From positions 1,413,856 through 1,477,855 of the forward strand of contig NZ_CH724131.1 in NCBI RefSeq assembly GCF_000152725.1: a stretch of 64,000 nt of DNA. The letters run 5' to 3'. Of the stretch, positions 11,429 through 19,906 are shown piece by piece. Origin of the DNA: Pseudooceanicola batsensis HTCC2597 (GTDB taxonomy: Bacteria > Pseudomonadota > Alphaproteobacteria > Rhodobacterales > Rhodobacteraceae). Below the pieces are notes generated by a model. The model was not told where the DNA came from. It saw nothing but the letters and a program-made list of their open reading frames with translations, and did not search any database. Made by a program: the position numbers and the translations under genes. Each line of letters begins with the position of its first letter. Positions within the stretch are counted from its first letter, which is position 1.

Positions 11429-12255
11429 CGGCGACCCTTGCCACATCCGCCCGCGCAGAGGCCCTGCGGATCGGCGGCGGCACCACCGCCCCCACCACCC
11501 GCGCCCTGCCGGAAGAGGTGCCCGTGGCTCTCGTCTACGACGGCTCCACCCAAGCGGTGATGATGGCGACCCCCTCGGACCTCGAGGATTTCGCCATGGG
11601 CTTTTCCCTCACCGAAGGCATCGTCACAGCGCCGGACCAGATCACCGAGCTTGCCGTCGAACCCCATGACGCCGGGATCGAGATCCGCATGTGGCTCGCC
11701 GACGCGCAAGGCAATGCGCTCACCCGGCGCCGCCGCGCCATGGCCGGGCCCGTCGGCTGCGGTCTCTGCGGAATCGACAGCCTGCAAGAGGCCACGCGCC
11801 CCCTCCCGAAGGTCGCCGCCCGCCCCGACCTCACGATCGGGCAGATCGCCCGAGCCACCGACCTCCTGCGTGCCGCCCAGCCGCTGCACGACGAAACCCG
11901 CGCCGTCCATGCCGCCGGCTTCCTCGCGCCGCAGGGCCTTGCGCTCGCGCGCGAGGATGTGGGCCGCCACAACGCCCTCGACAAGGTCATCGGCGCGCTC
12001 GCCCGCCAAGGCACGGACCCCGCCACCGGCGCCTTCGTCCTGACCTCCCGCGTCTCGATCGAACTCGTCCAGAAGACGGCCCTCGCCGGCTGCGGCCTGC
12101 TCATCGCCGTCTCGGCTCCGACCGCCCGCGCCCTGCGCACGGCGGACGAGGCCGGCATCACCCTCGCCGCCCTCGCCCGCGACGGCCGGGCCGAGGTCTT
12201 CACCCGTCCCGACCGCATCACCGGAGCCGCCACAGGAGCCGACAATGTCGCCTGA
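11425..12255 (+). CDS. fdhD: Formate dehydrogenase accessory sulfurtransferase FdhD (FdsC)
   Basis: FdhD/FdsC hands sulfur to the molybdenum cofactor and helps insert the sulfurated bis-MGD into FdsA. The 276-residue protein starts at an ATG in an ATGA overlap with fdsA; the frame is open far upstream but that part is only the shadow of fdsA. The family motifs are present: the GPVGCGLCGIDS loop with the CxxC pair, AREDVGRHNALDKVIG, and TSRVSIELVQKTALAG. It overlaps fdsD by 11 bases, as expected for the fdsGBACD order. Confidence 0.93.
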   Translation: MTATLATSARAEALRIGGGTTAPTTRALPEEVPVALVYDGSTQAVMMATPSDLEDFAMGFSLTEGIVTAPDQITELAVEPHDAGIEIRMWLADAQGNALTRRRRAMAGPVGCGLCGIDSLQEATRPLPKVAARPDLTIGQIARATDLLRAAQPLHDETRAVHAAGFLAPQGLALAREDVGRHNALDKVIGALARQGTDPATGAFVLTSRVSIELVQKTALAGCGLLIAVSAPTARALRTADEAGITLAALARDGRAEVFTRPDRITGAATGADNVA

Positions 12256-12469
12256 GAAAATGGTCACCATGGCCAACCAGATCGCCACCTTCTTCGCCTC
12301 CCAGCCCGGCGACGATCAGGCCCTCCGCACAGCCGCCCATATCAACGATTTCTGGGATCCCCGGATGCGGCGTCACCTGCTCGACCACCTCGCGGCCGGT
12401 GGAGAGGGGTTGAAGCCCCTGGTGCGCGAGGCGCAGCCCCATATCGCCGCGCCCGCGGCAACCGCATGA
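12245..12469 (+). CDS. fdsD: NAD-dependent formate dehydrogenase, delta subunit
   Basis: FdsD is a small protein always encoded at the end of fds operons; it is thought to assist assembly or stability of the complex with FdsC. The 74-residue sequence has the family pattern: an N-terminal helix (MVTMANQIATFFASQP), the segment INDFWDPRMRRHLLDHL and a short polar tail. The start lies inside fdhD. It closes the operon; an inverted pair of repeats follows. Confidence 0.9.
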   Translation: MSPEKMVTMANQIATFFASQPGDDQALRTAAHINDFWDPRMRRHLLDHLAAGGEGLKPLVREAQPHIAAPAATA

Positions 12470-12470
12470 C

Positions 12471-12508
12471 GCCTCCGGCGGGAGTATTTCCGGCAAGATG
12501 AAGAGGGG
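12471..12508 (+). repeat. Dispersed GC-hairpin/ATATTT repeat, copy B1
   Basis: This short copy on the plus strand has the core GGGAGTATTTCC and the end GGCAAGATGAAGAGGGG, close to copy C at 23835. It begins one base after the fdsD stop and faces copy B2. Confidence 0.55.
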
Positions 12509-12513
12509 CGCGC

Positions 12514-12577
12514 GCCCTGCTTCTTTGGTCCCGAAATATCCCGGGGAGCGCGAGGGGCTGGCCCCTCGCCCGGGGCG
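12514..12577 (-). repeat. Dispersed GC-hairpin/ATATTT repeat, copy B2
   Basis: This copy on the minus strand faces B1 with only about 5 bases between them. It holds an 8-bp perfect hairpin (CGAGGGGC/GCCCCTCG, 12551-12568) and the CCCGGGATATTTCGGGACC core. Between convergent fdsD and bfr it could act as a two-way terminator. Confidence 0.55.
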
Positions 12578-12869
12578 GCGGCGGCAGCCGGCGCACCTTG
12601 TGCGATCCGCACCAGGTTGATGTCCCGGCGGCGATCCACCGACCGCAGAAGGCGCAGCTTGCCGACCCACAGGGCGACCCCGCAGTGCGGATTTTCTGTG
12701 GCGACGAGGCCGCTTCTCGTGCCGGCAGTTCTGATCCGCCGAGGCACAGTCGAGGCACAGGCGAGGAGCAAGCCGCACTCCGCACCGCCTTCACGGCCCT
12801 CGCCCGGGGCGGCGCGGGTCGCGGATTACGGCCGGACAGCCTGGCCGGCAGGGGTTCAGCGGGCGCCGA
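12578..12869. other. Non-coding stretch between convergent fdsD and bfr
   Basis: About 290 bases after the repeat pair. I see no convincing gene, T-tailed hairpin or RNA here. Short open frames lack ribosome sites and recognisable sequence. Confidence 0.5.
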
Positions 12870-13355
12870 TCACTCCGCCGCGTCGGCGGGCTTGGCCTGC
12901 AGCTGGCCATATTTCTCGGCGCCGAGCTTCGCGAAGAGCTCCAGTTGCGTCTCGAGAAAATCGATATGGCCCTCTTCGTCCGTGATCAGGTCTTCGAACA
13001 GGTTCTTCGAGACGTAATCGCCGACGGAATCGCAGTGTTTCCGCGCCTCGATGTAGAGGGTCCGCGCCTCGTGTTCGGCGGCGAGATCGGATTCCAGGGT
13101 CTCCTTGAGATCCTCGCCGATGCGCAGCGGATCGAGCTTCTGCAGGTTCGGGTGACCGCCGAGGAAGATGATGCGGGCGATCAGCTTGTCGGCGTGGTGC
13201 ATCTCTTCGATGCTTTCCTCGCGCGACTTGTCGGCAATATGCCCGTAGCCCCAGTCCTCTTGCAGCCGATAGTGCAACCAGTACTGGCTGACGGCGGTCA
13301 ATTCGCTCCGCAGCGCGTCGTTGAGGTATTGGATGACTTTTTCATCGCCCTTCAT
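12870..13355 (-). CDS. bfr: Bacterioferritin
   Basis: Bacterioferritin forms a 24-subunit cage with haem at two-fold interfaces; it oxidises Fe2+ and stores it as mineral. The 161-residue protein has the four-helix ferritin fold with ferroxidase ligands in the [18 protein letters not shown] and [13 protein letters not shown] helices, and later glutamates and a His in [14 protein letters not shown] and [13 protein letters not shown]. The haem-binding Met is expected in the EEMHHADK helix. An Irr-type box lies 67-83 bases before the ATG, and bfd lies upstream on the same strand. Length is normal. Confidence 0.95.
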   Translation of the reverse strand: MKGDEKVIQYLNDALRSELTAVSQYWLHYRLQEDWGYGHIADKSREESIEEMHHADKLIARIIFLGGHPNLQKLDPLRIGEDLKETLESDLAAEHEARTLYIEARKHCDSVGDYVSKNLFEDLITDEEGHIDFLETQLELFAKLGAEKYGQLQAKPADAAE

Positions 13356-13421
13356 GACCGGTCCCTCTCAATGTCACATTCTGGGAGCATATACGCGCTT
13401 CCGGCGTAGACTCAAGCTCAA

Positions 13422-13438
13422 TTTAGAATTATTCCAAA
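13422..13438 (-). promoter_or_regulatory. Irr-type iron control element (ICE box)
   Basis: TTTAGAATTATTCCAAA matches the ICE motif of alphaproteobacterial Irr, TTTAGAA-N3-TTCTAAA, with one mismatch. It lies in the 107-base bfd-bfr gap, before bfr. Irr represses iron-storage genes when haem and iron are low, so repression of bfr is the natural reading. Confidence 0.7.
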
Positions 13439-13462
13439 AAAGAAGAATACCAACAAAAACTG

Positions 13463-13708
13463 TCACTTGAGCGATGAAACCCGTCGCCTGGCGCGCATGT
13501 TGCGCAGCACCGAGGGCACGCCCAGATTGTCGGATTTCACCATCGTCCCCACGAAGAGATCGAGGCATCCGCCGCAGTCCGGCGTCTTGCCGAGCGCGTG
13601 ATAGATCTTGCCGGGCGTGATGATCGTGTCGGGGTCGGCGGCGCGCATCCAGTCGATGGCGGCGTGGATGTCCCGGTCGGAGATCTGGGTGCAGTGACAG
13701 ACGATCAT
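13463..13708 (-). CDS. bfd: Bacterioferritin-associated ferredoxin
   Basis: Bfd carries a [2Fe-2S] cluster and donates electrons to the bacterioferritin haem so that stored Fe3+ is reduced and released. The 81-residue protein has the BFD fold with cluster ligands in MIVCHCTQIS and in CGGCLDLF. The C-terminal basic tail (NMRARRRVSSLK) is slightly longer than minimal Bfd proteins. It lies 107 bases before bfr on the same strand. Confidence 0.92.
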   Translation of the reverse strand: MIVCHCTQISDRDIHAAIDWMRAADPDTIITPGKIYHALGKTPDCGGCLDLFVGTMVKSDNLGVPSVLRNMRARRRVSSLK

Positions 13709-13846
13709 GGACTTCTGCTCGGTTCGGCCGGCTCTGGACGCCCCGGCCCTGTTGAAGGTTTCGCAATCGGAGACGGCGTGCGGATCATCCAGCCATTCCG
13801 CCCCCCGCCCCCGATCTGATCGGGCTCATCTGCCGCCACCGCGCGT

Positions 13847-14389
13847 TCAATTGAGCAACCGGCGGGGCCTGGGAGCCGTCCGCGCGAGGTCGAGCCCGAG
13901 GGTCTGGGCAAGCGAGACGGCGATCGGCGCGACATCCGCCCGCATCAGGAGACAGGCGATCATCATCGCCTCTTCCCGGTCGTTGAGCGCCTGCGAGCAG
14001 AAGAGCGCGAAGACCGCCTCGTCCGCTCCGACGCATTCGCAATCGAGCCCGTGGCGCATCATGCGCCGGCGGCCGTGCTCCAGGATCAGCGCCATGAGGT
14101 CGGTGAACCGGCCGAAGATTTCCTCGACCTTCCGGGACCCGCAGCGCATCGCGATCTGGTCGCGCAGCGCCTCCTGGCCATCGGCGCCCGAGCACCAGAG
14201 CCGCAGGGCGCGCACCCACCAGGCCTCGCCCTCGGGCAACAGCCCGATCTGGCCGACCGCCATGGCCCCCGGCTCAACCCGCATGGGCACGTCCGGCACG
14301 ACGAAGGGCGCTGATCTGCAGTTGGTCAATTGACATGTGGCGATTCCGTTCCCTATGCCTTTCCTGACTATTTTGCTCACCGAAGTCAA
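13847..14389 (-). CDS. Conserved hypothetical protein of Rhodobacterales type
   Basis: Up to 180 residues. I recognise the style of a family found in this order: a segment EAWWVRALRLWCSGADGQ, a central RFTDLMALILEHGRRRMMRH and a Cys/Asp/Glu motif CECVGADEAVF, then a hydrophobic helix. No function is known to me. The paired Cys and acidic residues could bind a metal; this is inference. The start is unclear: TTG at 14389 gives the longest form, TTG at 14329 and ATG at 14284 are alternatives, none with a good ribosome site. It is divergent from the monooxygenase gene. Confidence 0.7.
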   Translation of the reverse strand: MTSVSKIVRKGIGNGIATCQLTNCRSAPFVVPDVPMRVEPGAMAVGQIGLLPEGEAWWVRALRLWCSGADGQEALRDQIAMRCGSRKVEEIFGRFTDLMALILEHGRRRMMRHGLDCECVGADEAVFALFCSQALNDREEAMMIACLLMRADVAPIAVSLAQTLGLDLARTAPRPRRLLN

Positions 14390-14489
14390 TTCCGACTTTT
14401 TCGATCAACTATCCACGCGGCATTTTCCGCCGTTGATTTCGGCATATCCGCTGATAAAACCACCCGACCCCGGCGGGAGGAGAGGCAAC

Positions 14490-15782
14490 ATGGCAAAGAA
14501 CGAAGTTCTGATCGCGGGCGGCGGGATCGGCGGGCTGGCCATGGCGCTCACGCTGCACCAGATCGGCGTGCCGTGCCGGGTTTTCGAAGCCGTCGAGGAC
14601 CTGCGCCCCCTCGGTGTCGGCATCAACCTTCAGCCCAATGCGGTGCGCGAACTCTTCGACCTGGGCATCGAGCGTGCCGACCTCGACCGCATCGGCCTGC
14701 CCATCCGCGAATGGGCGCTGCTCGGCCTGCGGGGCCAGGAAGCCTATGCCGAACCGCGCGGAGAGGAGGCCGGGTACAACTGGCCGCAATACGCGGTGCA
14801 CCGGGGCCGGTTGCAGATGCTGCTGCTTGCCAAGGTGCGCGAACGGCTCGGCGCCGAAGCGGTGGTGCTGGGGGCCCGGGTGACCGGCTACGACCAGACC
14901 GCGGATGGCGTCACCGCCCGCATCGAGCGCGCGGGCGGCGCGACCGAAACGGCGACCGGCCGCCTGCTCATCGGCGCGGACGGGCTGCATTCCGCGATCC
15001 GGGCGCAGATGTACCCCGATCAGCCCCCGATCCAGTGGGGCGGCGCCGTCATGTGGCGCGGCACGACCCGGACACGGCCGTTGCGCAGCGGCTCCTCGTT
15101 CCTCGGCCTGGGCACCAGCCGCCACCGGATGGTGCTTTATCCGATCTCGCACCCCGATGCCGAGGGCCTCGTCCTGATGAACTGGATCGCCGAGGTGACC
15201 GTCGACAATTCCGCAGGCTGGCGGTCCGGCGACTGGAACCGCAAGGTGACCCATGACGAGTTCGTGCATCACTTCGCGGGTTGGGAATTCGACTGGCTCG
15301 ACGTGCCCGCCCTGCTGAGATCGACGCCGGATGTCTGGGAATACCCGATGATCGACCGCGACCCGGTGCCCAGCTGGCAGGACGGCCGGATCGCGCTGAT
15401 CGGAGATGCCGCCCACGTGATGTATCCGACCGGATCGAACGGCGCCTCCCAGGCGATCATCGACGCCAGGATCCTGGGCGCGAAGATGCTCGAGCGCGGC
15501 GTCGCTCCGGCCGCCCTCGCGGACTATGACGCCGAGCTGTGCGAAAAGGTCTCGGCGCTGGTCCTGCGCAACCGAGGCGCCGGCCCTTTCGCCCTGCTGA
15601 ACCTGATCGACGAGCGCTGCGGCGGAGAGTTCGACGATATCGACGCCGTGGTCTCCCCCCGCGAGAAGGCCGACCTCATGTCCGTCTACAAGACGGCCGC
15701 CGGCTTCGCCATCCAGACGCTGAACGCCGCCCCGCCGACCATCCCGCCGGGGGCTCGGGTCGGCGCGACGGCGGCGGGCTGA
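14490..15782 (+). CDS. FAD-dependent aromatic monooxygenase (group A flavoprotein)
   Basis: A 430-residue flavoprotein hydroxylase. The dinucleotide-binding motif GGGIGGLAMAL is at the N terminus, the DG motif (GADGLHSAIR) in the middle and the ribityl-binding GD motif (LIGDAAHVMYPTGSNG) near residue 310. The Tyr-Pro-Thr-Gly-Ser-Asn-Gly stretch is typical of the subgroup that includes 3-hydroxybenzoate 6-hydroxylase-like and related flavin-dependent oxidoreductases. The ATG at 14490 has a strong ribosome site (GGAGGAGAGG); the frame runs open upstream. No aromatic pathway genes lie nearby, so the substrate cannot be inferred. Confidence 0.85.
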   Translation: MAKNEVLIAGGGIGGLAMALTLHQIGVPCRVFEAVEDLRPLGVGINLQPNAVRELFDLGIERADLDRIGLPIREWALLGLRGQEAYAEPRGEEAGYNWPQYAVHRGRLQMLLLAKVRERLGAEAVVLGARVTGYDQTADGVTARIERAGGATETATGRLLIGADGLHSAIRAQMYPDQPPIQWGGAVMWRGTTRTRPLRSGSSFLGLGTSRHRMVLYPISHPDAEGLVLMNWIAEVTVDNSAGWRSGDWNRKVTHDEFVHHFAGWEFDWLDVPALLRSTPDVWEYPMIDRDPVPSWQDGRIALIGDAAHVMYPTGSNGASQAIIDARILGAKMLERGVAPAALADYDAELCEKVSALVLRNRGAGPFALLNLIDERCGGEFDDIDAVVSPREKADLMSVYKTAAGFAIQTLNAAPPTIPPGARVGATAAG

Positions 15783-15797
15783 CCGCCGCCCCTGCGA

Positions 15798-17756
15798 TCA
15801 GGTCGCGAGGTCGCGCCGCCCCTCGGCGTAGGTGATGAATTGGTCGAAACTCTCCGGGTTGGCCATGGAGTCGCGGTTGACGACCTTTTCAGGATCGTGC
15901 CCCAGCAGCAGCTTCTTCACCGGAACCTCGAGCTTCTTGCCCGACAGGGTGCGCGGCACATCGGTAATCTCGACGATCTCGTCGGGCAGGAACCGGGCCG
16001 AGACGCCGTTGCGGATCGACAGGTTGATCCTGTCGCGCAGCGCGCTGTCGAGAGGCCCCTGCTTGGGAACGACGAACAGCACCATGAAGCTTTCGCGACC
16101 CAGGAACTCCAGGTCGATGACCAGAGAGTCCAGCACCTCGTCCAGCGCCTCGACCGCCCGGTAGATCTCGGACGAGCCCAGCCTGAGCCCCCGGCGATTG
16201 ATCGTCGCGTCCGAACGGCCGTAGATCACCGCGCCCCCCTCTTCGGTGATCTCGATCCAGTCGCCGTGCCGCCAGACGCCGGGATAGGTGTCGAAGTAGC
16301 TGTCGTGCAGCCGCGACCCGTCCTCGTCGCCCCAGAAGAACAGCGGCATCGACGGCAGAGGTTCCGTGCAGACCAGTTCGCCCACCTCGCCGGTCAGCTC
16401 ACGCCCCTCCTCGTCGAAGGACCGCACGGCGTTGCCAAGGGCGCGACACTGCATTTCGCCCGCGCGCACAGGCATCATCGGATTGCCGAGGACAAAGGCG
16501 CCGGCAAAATCCGTCCCCCCCGAGATCGGCGCCAGCCAGACGTCCGACTTCACCTCGGAGTAGATCCAGTCATACCCCTCCTGGCTGAGCGGCGACCCGG
16601 TCGAGCCGAGCGCCCGGAGCGACGACAGGTCGAGCTCGGCGCCCGGCCGCGCGCCGGCCTTCAAACAGGCCTGGTAGAAGGCGGCGCCGGCCCCGAAATA
16701 GGTGAGCTTCTCGCGCGCCACCATCCGCCAGACCTCGAGCATGTCGGGATGGTTGGCCGCCCCGTCGTGCAGCGCGACCATCGCCCCCTGGTTCAGCGAA
16801 TTGACCTGCGTGTTCCACATGATCCACCCCGAGGAGGTGAGCCAGCAGAACCGGTCGTCCGGGCCGGTGTCCTGGTGCAGCGCCTGCTTGGCGCCCTCGA
16901 CCATGACCCCGCCGTGGCCGTGCACGATGGGCTTGGGATTGCCCGTCGTCCCCGAGGAATAGACCACCCAGAGCGGGTGCGAGAACGGCACCATGCGCGC
17001 CTCGGGCGCCTGCCTGCGCGACAGCATCTCGCCCCAGTCCGACCAGCCGGCACCGTCGCCGACGACCGGCACGATGATCTTGTGCTCGAGGCTGGGAAGA
17101 CCCGCCGCGAGATCATCGAGAACCGCCCGCTTGTCCTGGGTCCTGCCCGCGTGGACATAGCCGTCCTGCGCGATGAGCACCTTGGGCTCGATCTGGCGGA
17201 ACCGGTCCAGAATGGCCGAAAACCCCATGTCCGGCGAACAGAGCGACCAGATGGCCCCCAGCCCGACCGTCGCATAGATGGCGATGATGGCGTCGGGAGT
17301 GTTGGGAAGCACCGCGACGACCCGGTCGCCCTGCCCCACGCCCATCTCTTTCAGCGACGCCTGCAAAGCGCCGACCCTGTCGGCCAGCTCGCGCCATGTC
17401 AGCTCGACCCGGCCGAAGGTCTCGGACTGGCAGACCAGCGCGGGGGCCTCGGGCCGTTCCTCGGCAAAACGCAGGAGCGGGGCGGCCAGGTTCGTCTCGG
17501 CGCCGGGAAACCAGTCGGCGCCCGGCATCTTGCGCTCGGGCAGCACCTCGCGCCACCCCGAGATCGGCAGGTCGCAGAACTCGACGATCGAGGTCCAGAA
17601 CCCGTCCAGATCGCGGACCGACCAATCCCACAACTGCTGATAATCGTCGAACTGCAGGCCCCGGTTCTCTTCGAGCCACGCGATATAGCGCGCCATCCGC
17701 GTGGCCGCCGCCCGCTCGGCTCCGGGGGTCCAGAGTATCGGTCTATCCTCTGCCAT
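15798..17756 (-). CDS. Acetoacetyl-CoA synthetase (acetoacetate-CoA ligase)
   Basis: The enzyme activates acetoacetate with ATP and CoA through an acyl-adenylate. The 652-residue protein has the ANL fold: an N-terminal ACS-type helix region (DDYQQLWDWSVRDLDGFW), the P-loop-like motif VVYSSGTTGNPKPIVHGHGG, the adenylate motif with HGDW, and a C-terminal domain ending in SGKKLEVPVKKLL with the catalytic Lys. Length and the LWVVYSSGTTG context fit acetoacetyl-CoA rather than acetyl-CoA synthetase. It is the last gene of the minus-strand block from the GntR regulator, 69 bases after the FAD oxidoreductase, so it may be co-transcribed with the importer. Confidence 0.9.
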   Translation of the reverse strand: MAEDRPILWTPGAERAAATRMARYIAWLEENRGLQFDDYQQLWDWSVRDLDGFWTSIVEFCDLPISGWREVLPERKMPGADWFPGAETNLAAPLLRFAEERPEAPALVCQSETFGRVELTWRELADRVGALQASLKEMGVGQGDRVVAVLPNTPDAIIAIYATVGLGAIWSLCSPDMGFSAILDRFRQIEPKVLIAQDGYVHAGRTQDKRAVLDDLAAGLPSLEHKIIVPVVGDGAGWSDWGEMLSRRQAPEARMVPFSHPLWVVYSSGTTGNPKPIVHGHGGVMVEGAKQALHQDTGPDDRFCWLTSSGWIMWNTQVNSLNQGAMVALHDGAANHPDMLEVWRMVAREKLTYFGAGAAFYQACLKAGARPGAELDLSSLRALGSTGSPLSQEGYDWIYSEVKSDVWLAPISGGTDFAGAFVLGNPMMPVRAGEMQCRALGNAVRSFDEEGRELTGEVGELVCTEPLPSMPLFFWGDEDGSRLHDSYFDTYPGVWRHGDWIEITEEGGAVIYGRSDATINRRGLRLGSSEIYRAVEALDEVLDSLVIDLEFLGRESFMVLFVVPKQGPLDSALRDRINLSIRNGVSARFLPDEIVEITDVPRTLSGKKLEVPVKKLLLGHDPEKVVNRDSMANPESFDQFITYAEGRRDLAT

Positions 17757-17825
17757 GATGGCCTCTCCTTCTTGTCGCTCGATTTCGGGCAGCGCAGCCT
17801 CTTCTCCCGCGAACGTCTCCGACCC

Positions 17826-19073
17826 TCAAGCGATTTCCCCGACCGAGAGGATCGCCCCCTCGCTGCGCAGCACATCGCGCACCGCATCGGGCGAGAACCT
17901 TTCGGCCGCGGTCAGCGCCGCCGCCACGCCCGCCGCCTGTCCGGTGGCCATGGCCGTCCCCATCACTCGGATCGCGGCCCCGCCCTTGCGGTCGCCATCG
18001 GCCAGTCGCCCCGCACAGAACAGGTTGGGCGTGTCGACCGAGTGCAGACATCCCAGCGGTATCTCGTAGGCGCCCCGGTCCGGCGGGTAGTCGAAGGACG
18101 AGACATAGCTCGCCCTGTCGTGCCACTCGGCGCCCCAGGCGCCGAGTGCGATGCAATCGTCGAAAGAGCGTCGCGCCTCGAGATCGTCCCATTTCAGCTG
18201 ACGGCGGCAGTCCAGATGCCGCGACTCCCGCGTGCCGATCTCGGGTCCGGTCGACGCGAGGTAGGCGCCGGAGCACCCCGGCAGGGACCGGACGGCGTCG
18301 AGATAGGCCCAACTCTGCCGCCGGGCCGAGATCTCGGCCGCGCTCAGCGACGCCGCGTCGCGCGGATCGTAATCGGCCGATGCGAGATAGAGGACCAGAT
18401 CGTCCGATCCGGGCAGCCGCACGATGACGCACCTGTCCTTGGTGACGGTGCCCGGCGGCACGTCGAGCGCAGCGACAGCCTCGGCGATCTGCGCCGCACT
18501 GACCGTGACATCGCCCGGGATGCCGCCGAAACGCGTGCCGAGCGTGCCGAGGTTCACGCCGTCGGAATTGCCGTAGCGCGTCGATGCCCCGCCCGCGTGG
18601 GCCAGGTCGCCGTCTCCGGTGCAATCGACGAAGGCGCGCGCCTGCACGGTGCGGGACCCGCCGTGGTCGGCGTAGGTCACGCTCGCGATGCGGTCCTCCC
18701 GGCGCGCGGCACCGGTCACGAAACACCCGAAACGGACTTCGACGCCGGCTTGGATCACGAGCTGGTCGAGCACCGCCTTCATCGCCTCCGGCTCGAAGGC
18801 CGAGAAGACGCCGCGAAACCGCTGCGGCGGCGTCACGGCCCCGCGTGCCGCGAGCGCCGCAACCACCTCGGCCGCGATTCCGCCCACCACCATGCGGGAG
18901 GGTTCGCCCAGCGTGTACAGCCCGCACAGCGTCAGAACGTTCCGCACCGTGGCCGCCCCGCCGAGGCAGCCGTGGCGTTCCAGCAGCAGCACCCGCGCCC
19001 CCGCCCGCGCGGCACCGACAGCTGCCGCGACACCGGCCGTTCCGCCGCCCGCGACGATCACGTCATGGCTCAT
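17826..19073 (-). CDS. FAD-dependent oxidoreductase (FAD_oxidored family)
   Basis: A 415-residue flavoprotein with an N-terminal FAD motif (VIVAGGGTAGVAAAVGAARAG), the CLGGAATVRN segment typical of the FAD_oxidored family, and the conserved FVDCTGDGDLAHAGG. The C terminus has GRLADGDRKGGAAIRVMGTAMATGQAAG. Substrates in this family are mostly untested. I chose the ATG at 19073, in an ATGA overlap with the permease stop and behind GGGGTGG; a GTG three codons earlier is possible. Coupling to the ABC importer suggests that it acts on the imported compound. Confidence 0.85.
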   Translation of the reverse strand: MSHDVIVAGGGTAGVAAAVGAARAGARVLLLERHGCLGGAATVRNVLTLCGLYTLGEPSRMVVGGIAAEVVAALAARGAVTPPQRFRGVFSAFEPEAMKAVLDQLVIQAGVEVRFGCFVTGAARREDRIASVTYADHGGSRTVQARAFVDCTGDGDLAHAGGASTRYGNSDGVNLGTLGTRFGGIPGDVTVSAAQIAEAVAALDVPPGTVTKDRCVIVRLPGSDDLVLYLASADYDPRDAASLSAAEISARRQSWAYLDAVRSLPGCSGAYLASTGPEIGTRESRHLDCRRQLKWDDLEARRSFDDCIALGAWGAEWHDRASYVSSFDYPPDRGAYEIPLGCLHSVDTPNLFCAGRLADGDRKGGAAIRVMGTAMATGQAAGVAAALTAAERFSPDAVRDVLRSEGAILSVGEIA

Positions 19074-19906
19074 GTCCGCCACCCCAGAACCCGCCGCTCG
19101 ATCATGCCGATGGCGCCCGAGACGATCACGCCCAGCAGGGACAGGATCACCACGCCCGCGAAGAGCCGCTCGAGATCATAGAGCGATCCGGCCTGGAGGA
19201 TGTAGGCCCCGATTCCGAATTCCGCGCCCAGCATTTCCGCCGCGACCAGCAGGATGATCGCGATCGCCAGGCTGATGCGGAGCCCCGACAGGATCCCCGG
19301 CATCGCCCCCGGCAACACGATCTTGCGCACGATGGACCACCACGACAGGCCAAAGCTCTGCCCCATCCGGATCAGCGTCCGATCCACGTTGTCCACCGCG
19401 CCGTAGGTGGCCACCACCGTGGGCGTGAAGGTCCCGAAGGCGATCAGCGCGTATTTCGACCCTTCGCCGATCCCGAACCAGATCACGAAGAGCGGCAGGA
19501 GCGCGATTTTGGGAATCGGGAAGAGCGCCGCCACCAGCGGCACCATGCCCGCCCGGATATACGAGAACAGACCGATCAGGACACCCACGCTGACCCCGAC
19601 CGAGACGCCGATCAGCGCGCCGACGGCGAGCCGCGCCAGCGACGGCCCCAGGTGCTTGAAGAGCATTCCCGAGGCGTAGAGTTCCTGAAACGTCCCGAAG
19701 ACGTCCGAGGGCTTCGGCAGGGTCAGGGCGGAGATCCACCCCGCCCGCGTCCCCCATTCCGCGATCAGGATCAGCAGCACGAAGACGACGACGCCGACCC
19801 AGCGGCGCGGGCGCGGCGCGAAACCGCCGCCGCGAAAGGCGACCGGCCTGCCCTGAGCCCCGGTCCCGGCCGCGCGTGTATCCATCGAAAGGGTCGCGTC
19901 AGACAT
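19070..19906 (-). CDS. ABC transporter permease, nitrate/sulfonate/taurine type
   Basis: Inner-membrane subunit of an SsuC/TauC-like importer. The 278-residue protein has a cytosolic N terminus, about six membrane helices and the EAA-type loop that contacts the ATPase (segment containing SWWSIVRKIVLPGAMPGILSG). The start overlaps the ATPase stop by 8 bases and the stop overlaps the FAD oxidoreductase start. The substrate cannot be read from the permease. Confidence 0.9.
   Translation of the reverse strand: MSDATLSMDTRAAGTGAQGRPVAFRGGGFAPRPRRWVGVVVFVLLILIAEWGTRAGWISALTLPKPSDVFGTFQELYASGMLFKHLGPSLARLAVGALIGVSVGVSVGVLIGLFSYIRAGMVPLVAALFPIPKIALLPLFVIWFGIGEGSKYALIAFGTFTPTVVATYGAVDNVDRTLIRMGQSFGLSWWSIVRKIVLPGAMPGILSGLRISLAIAIILLVAAEMLGAEFGIGAYILQAGSLYDLERLFAGVVILSLLGVIVSGAIGMIERRVLGWRT

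Noticed and set aside
12592..12860. Small genes in the fdsD-bfr gap
   Set aside because: Open frames of up to about 140 codons occur on both strands but lack ribosome sites, codon pattern and recognisable sequence.
15840..19181. Very long open frame (over 1100 codons) on the plus strand
   Set aside because: It is antisense to acetoacetyl-CoA synthetase and the FAD oxidoreductase; the protein is Arg/Pro/His-rich and has no domain. High-GC shadow.
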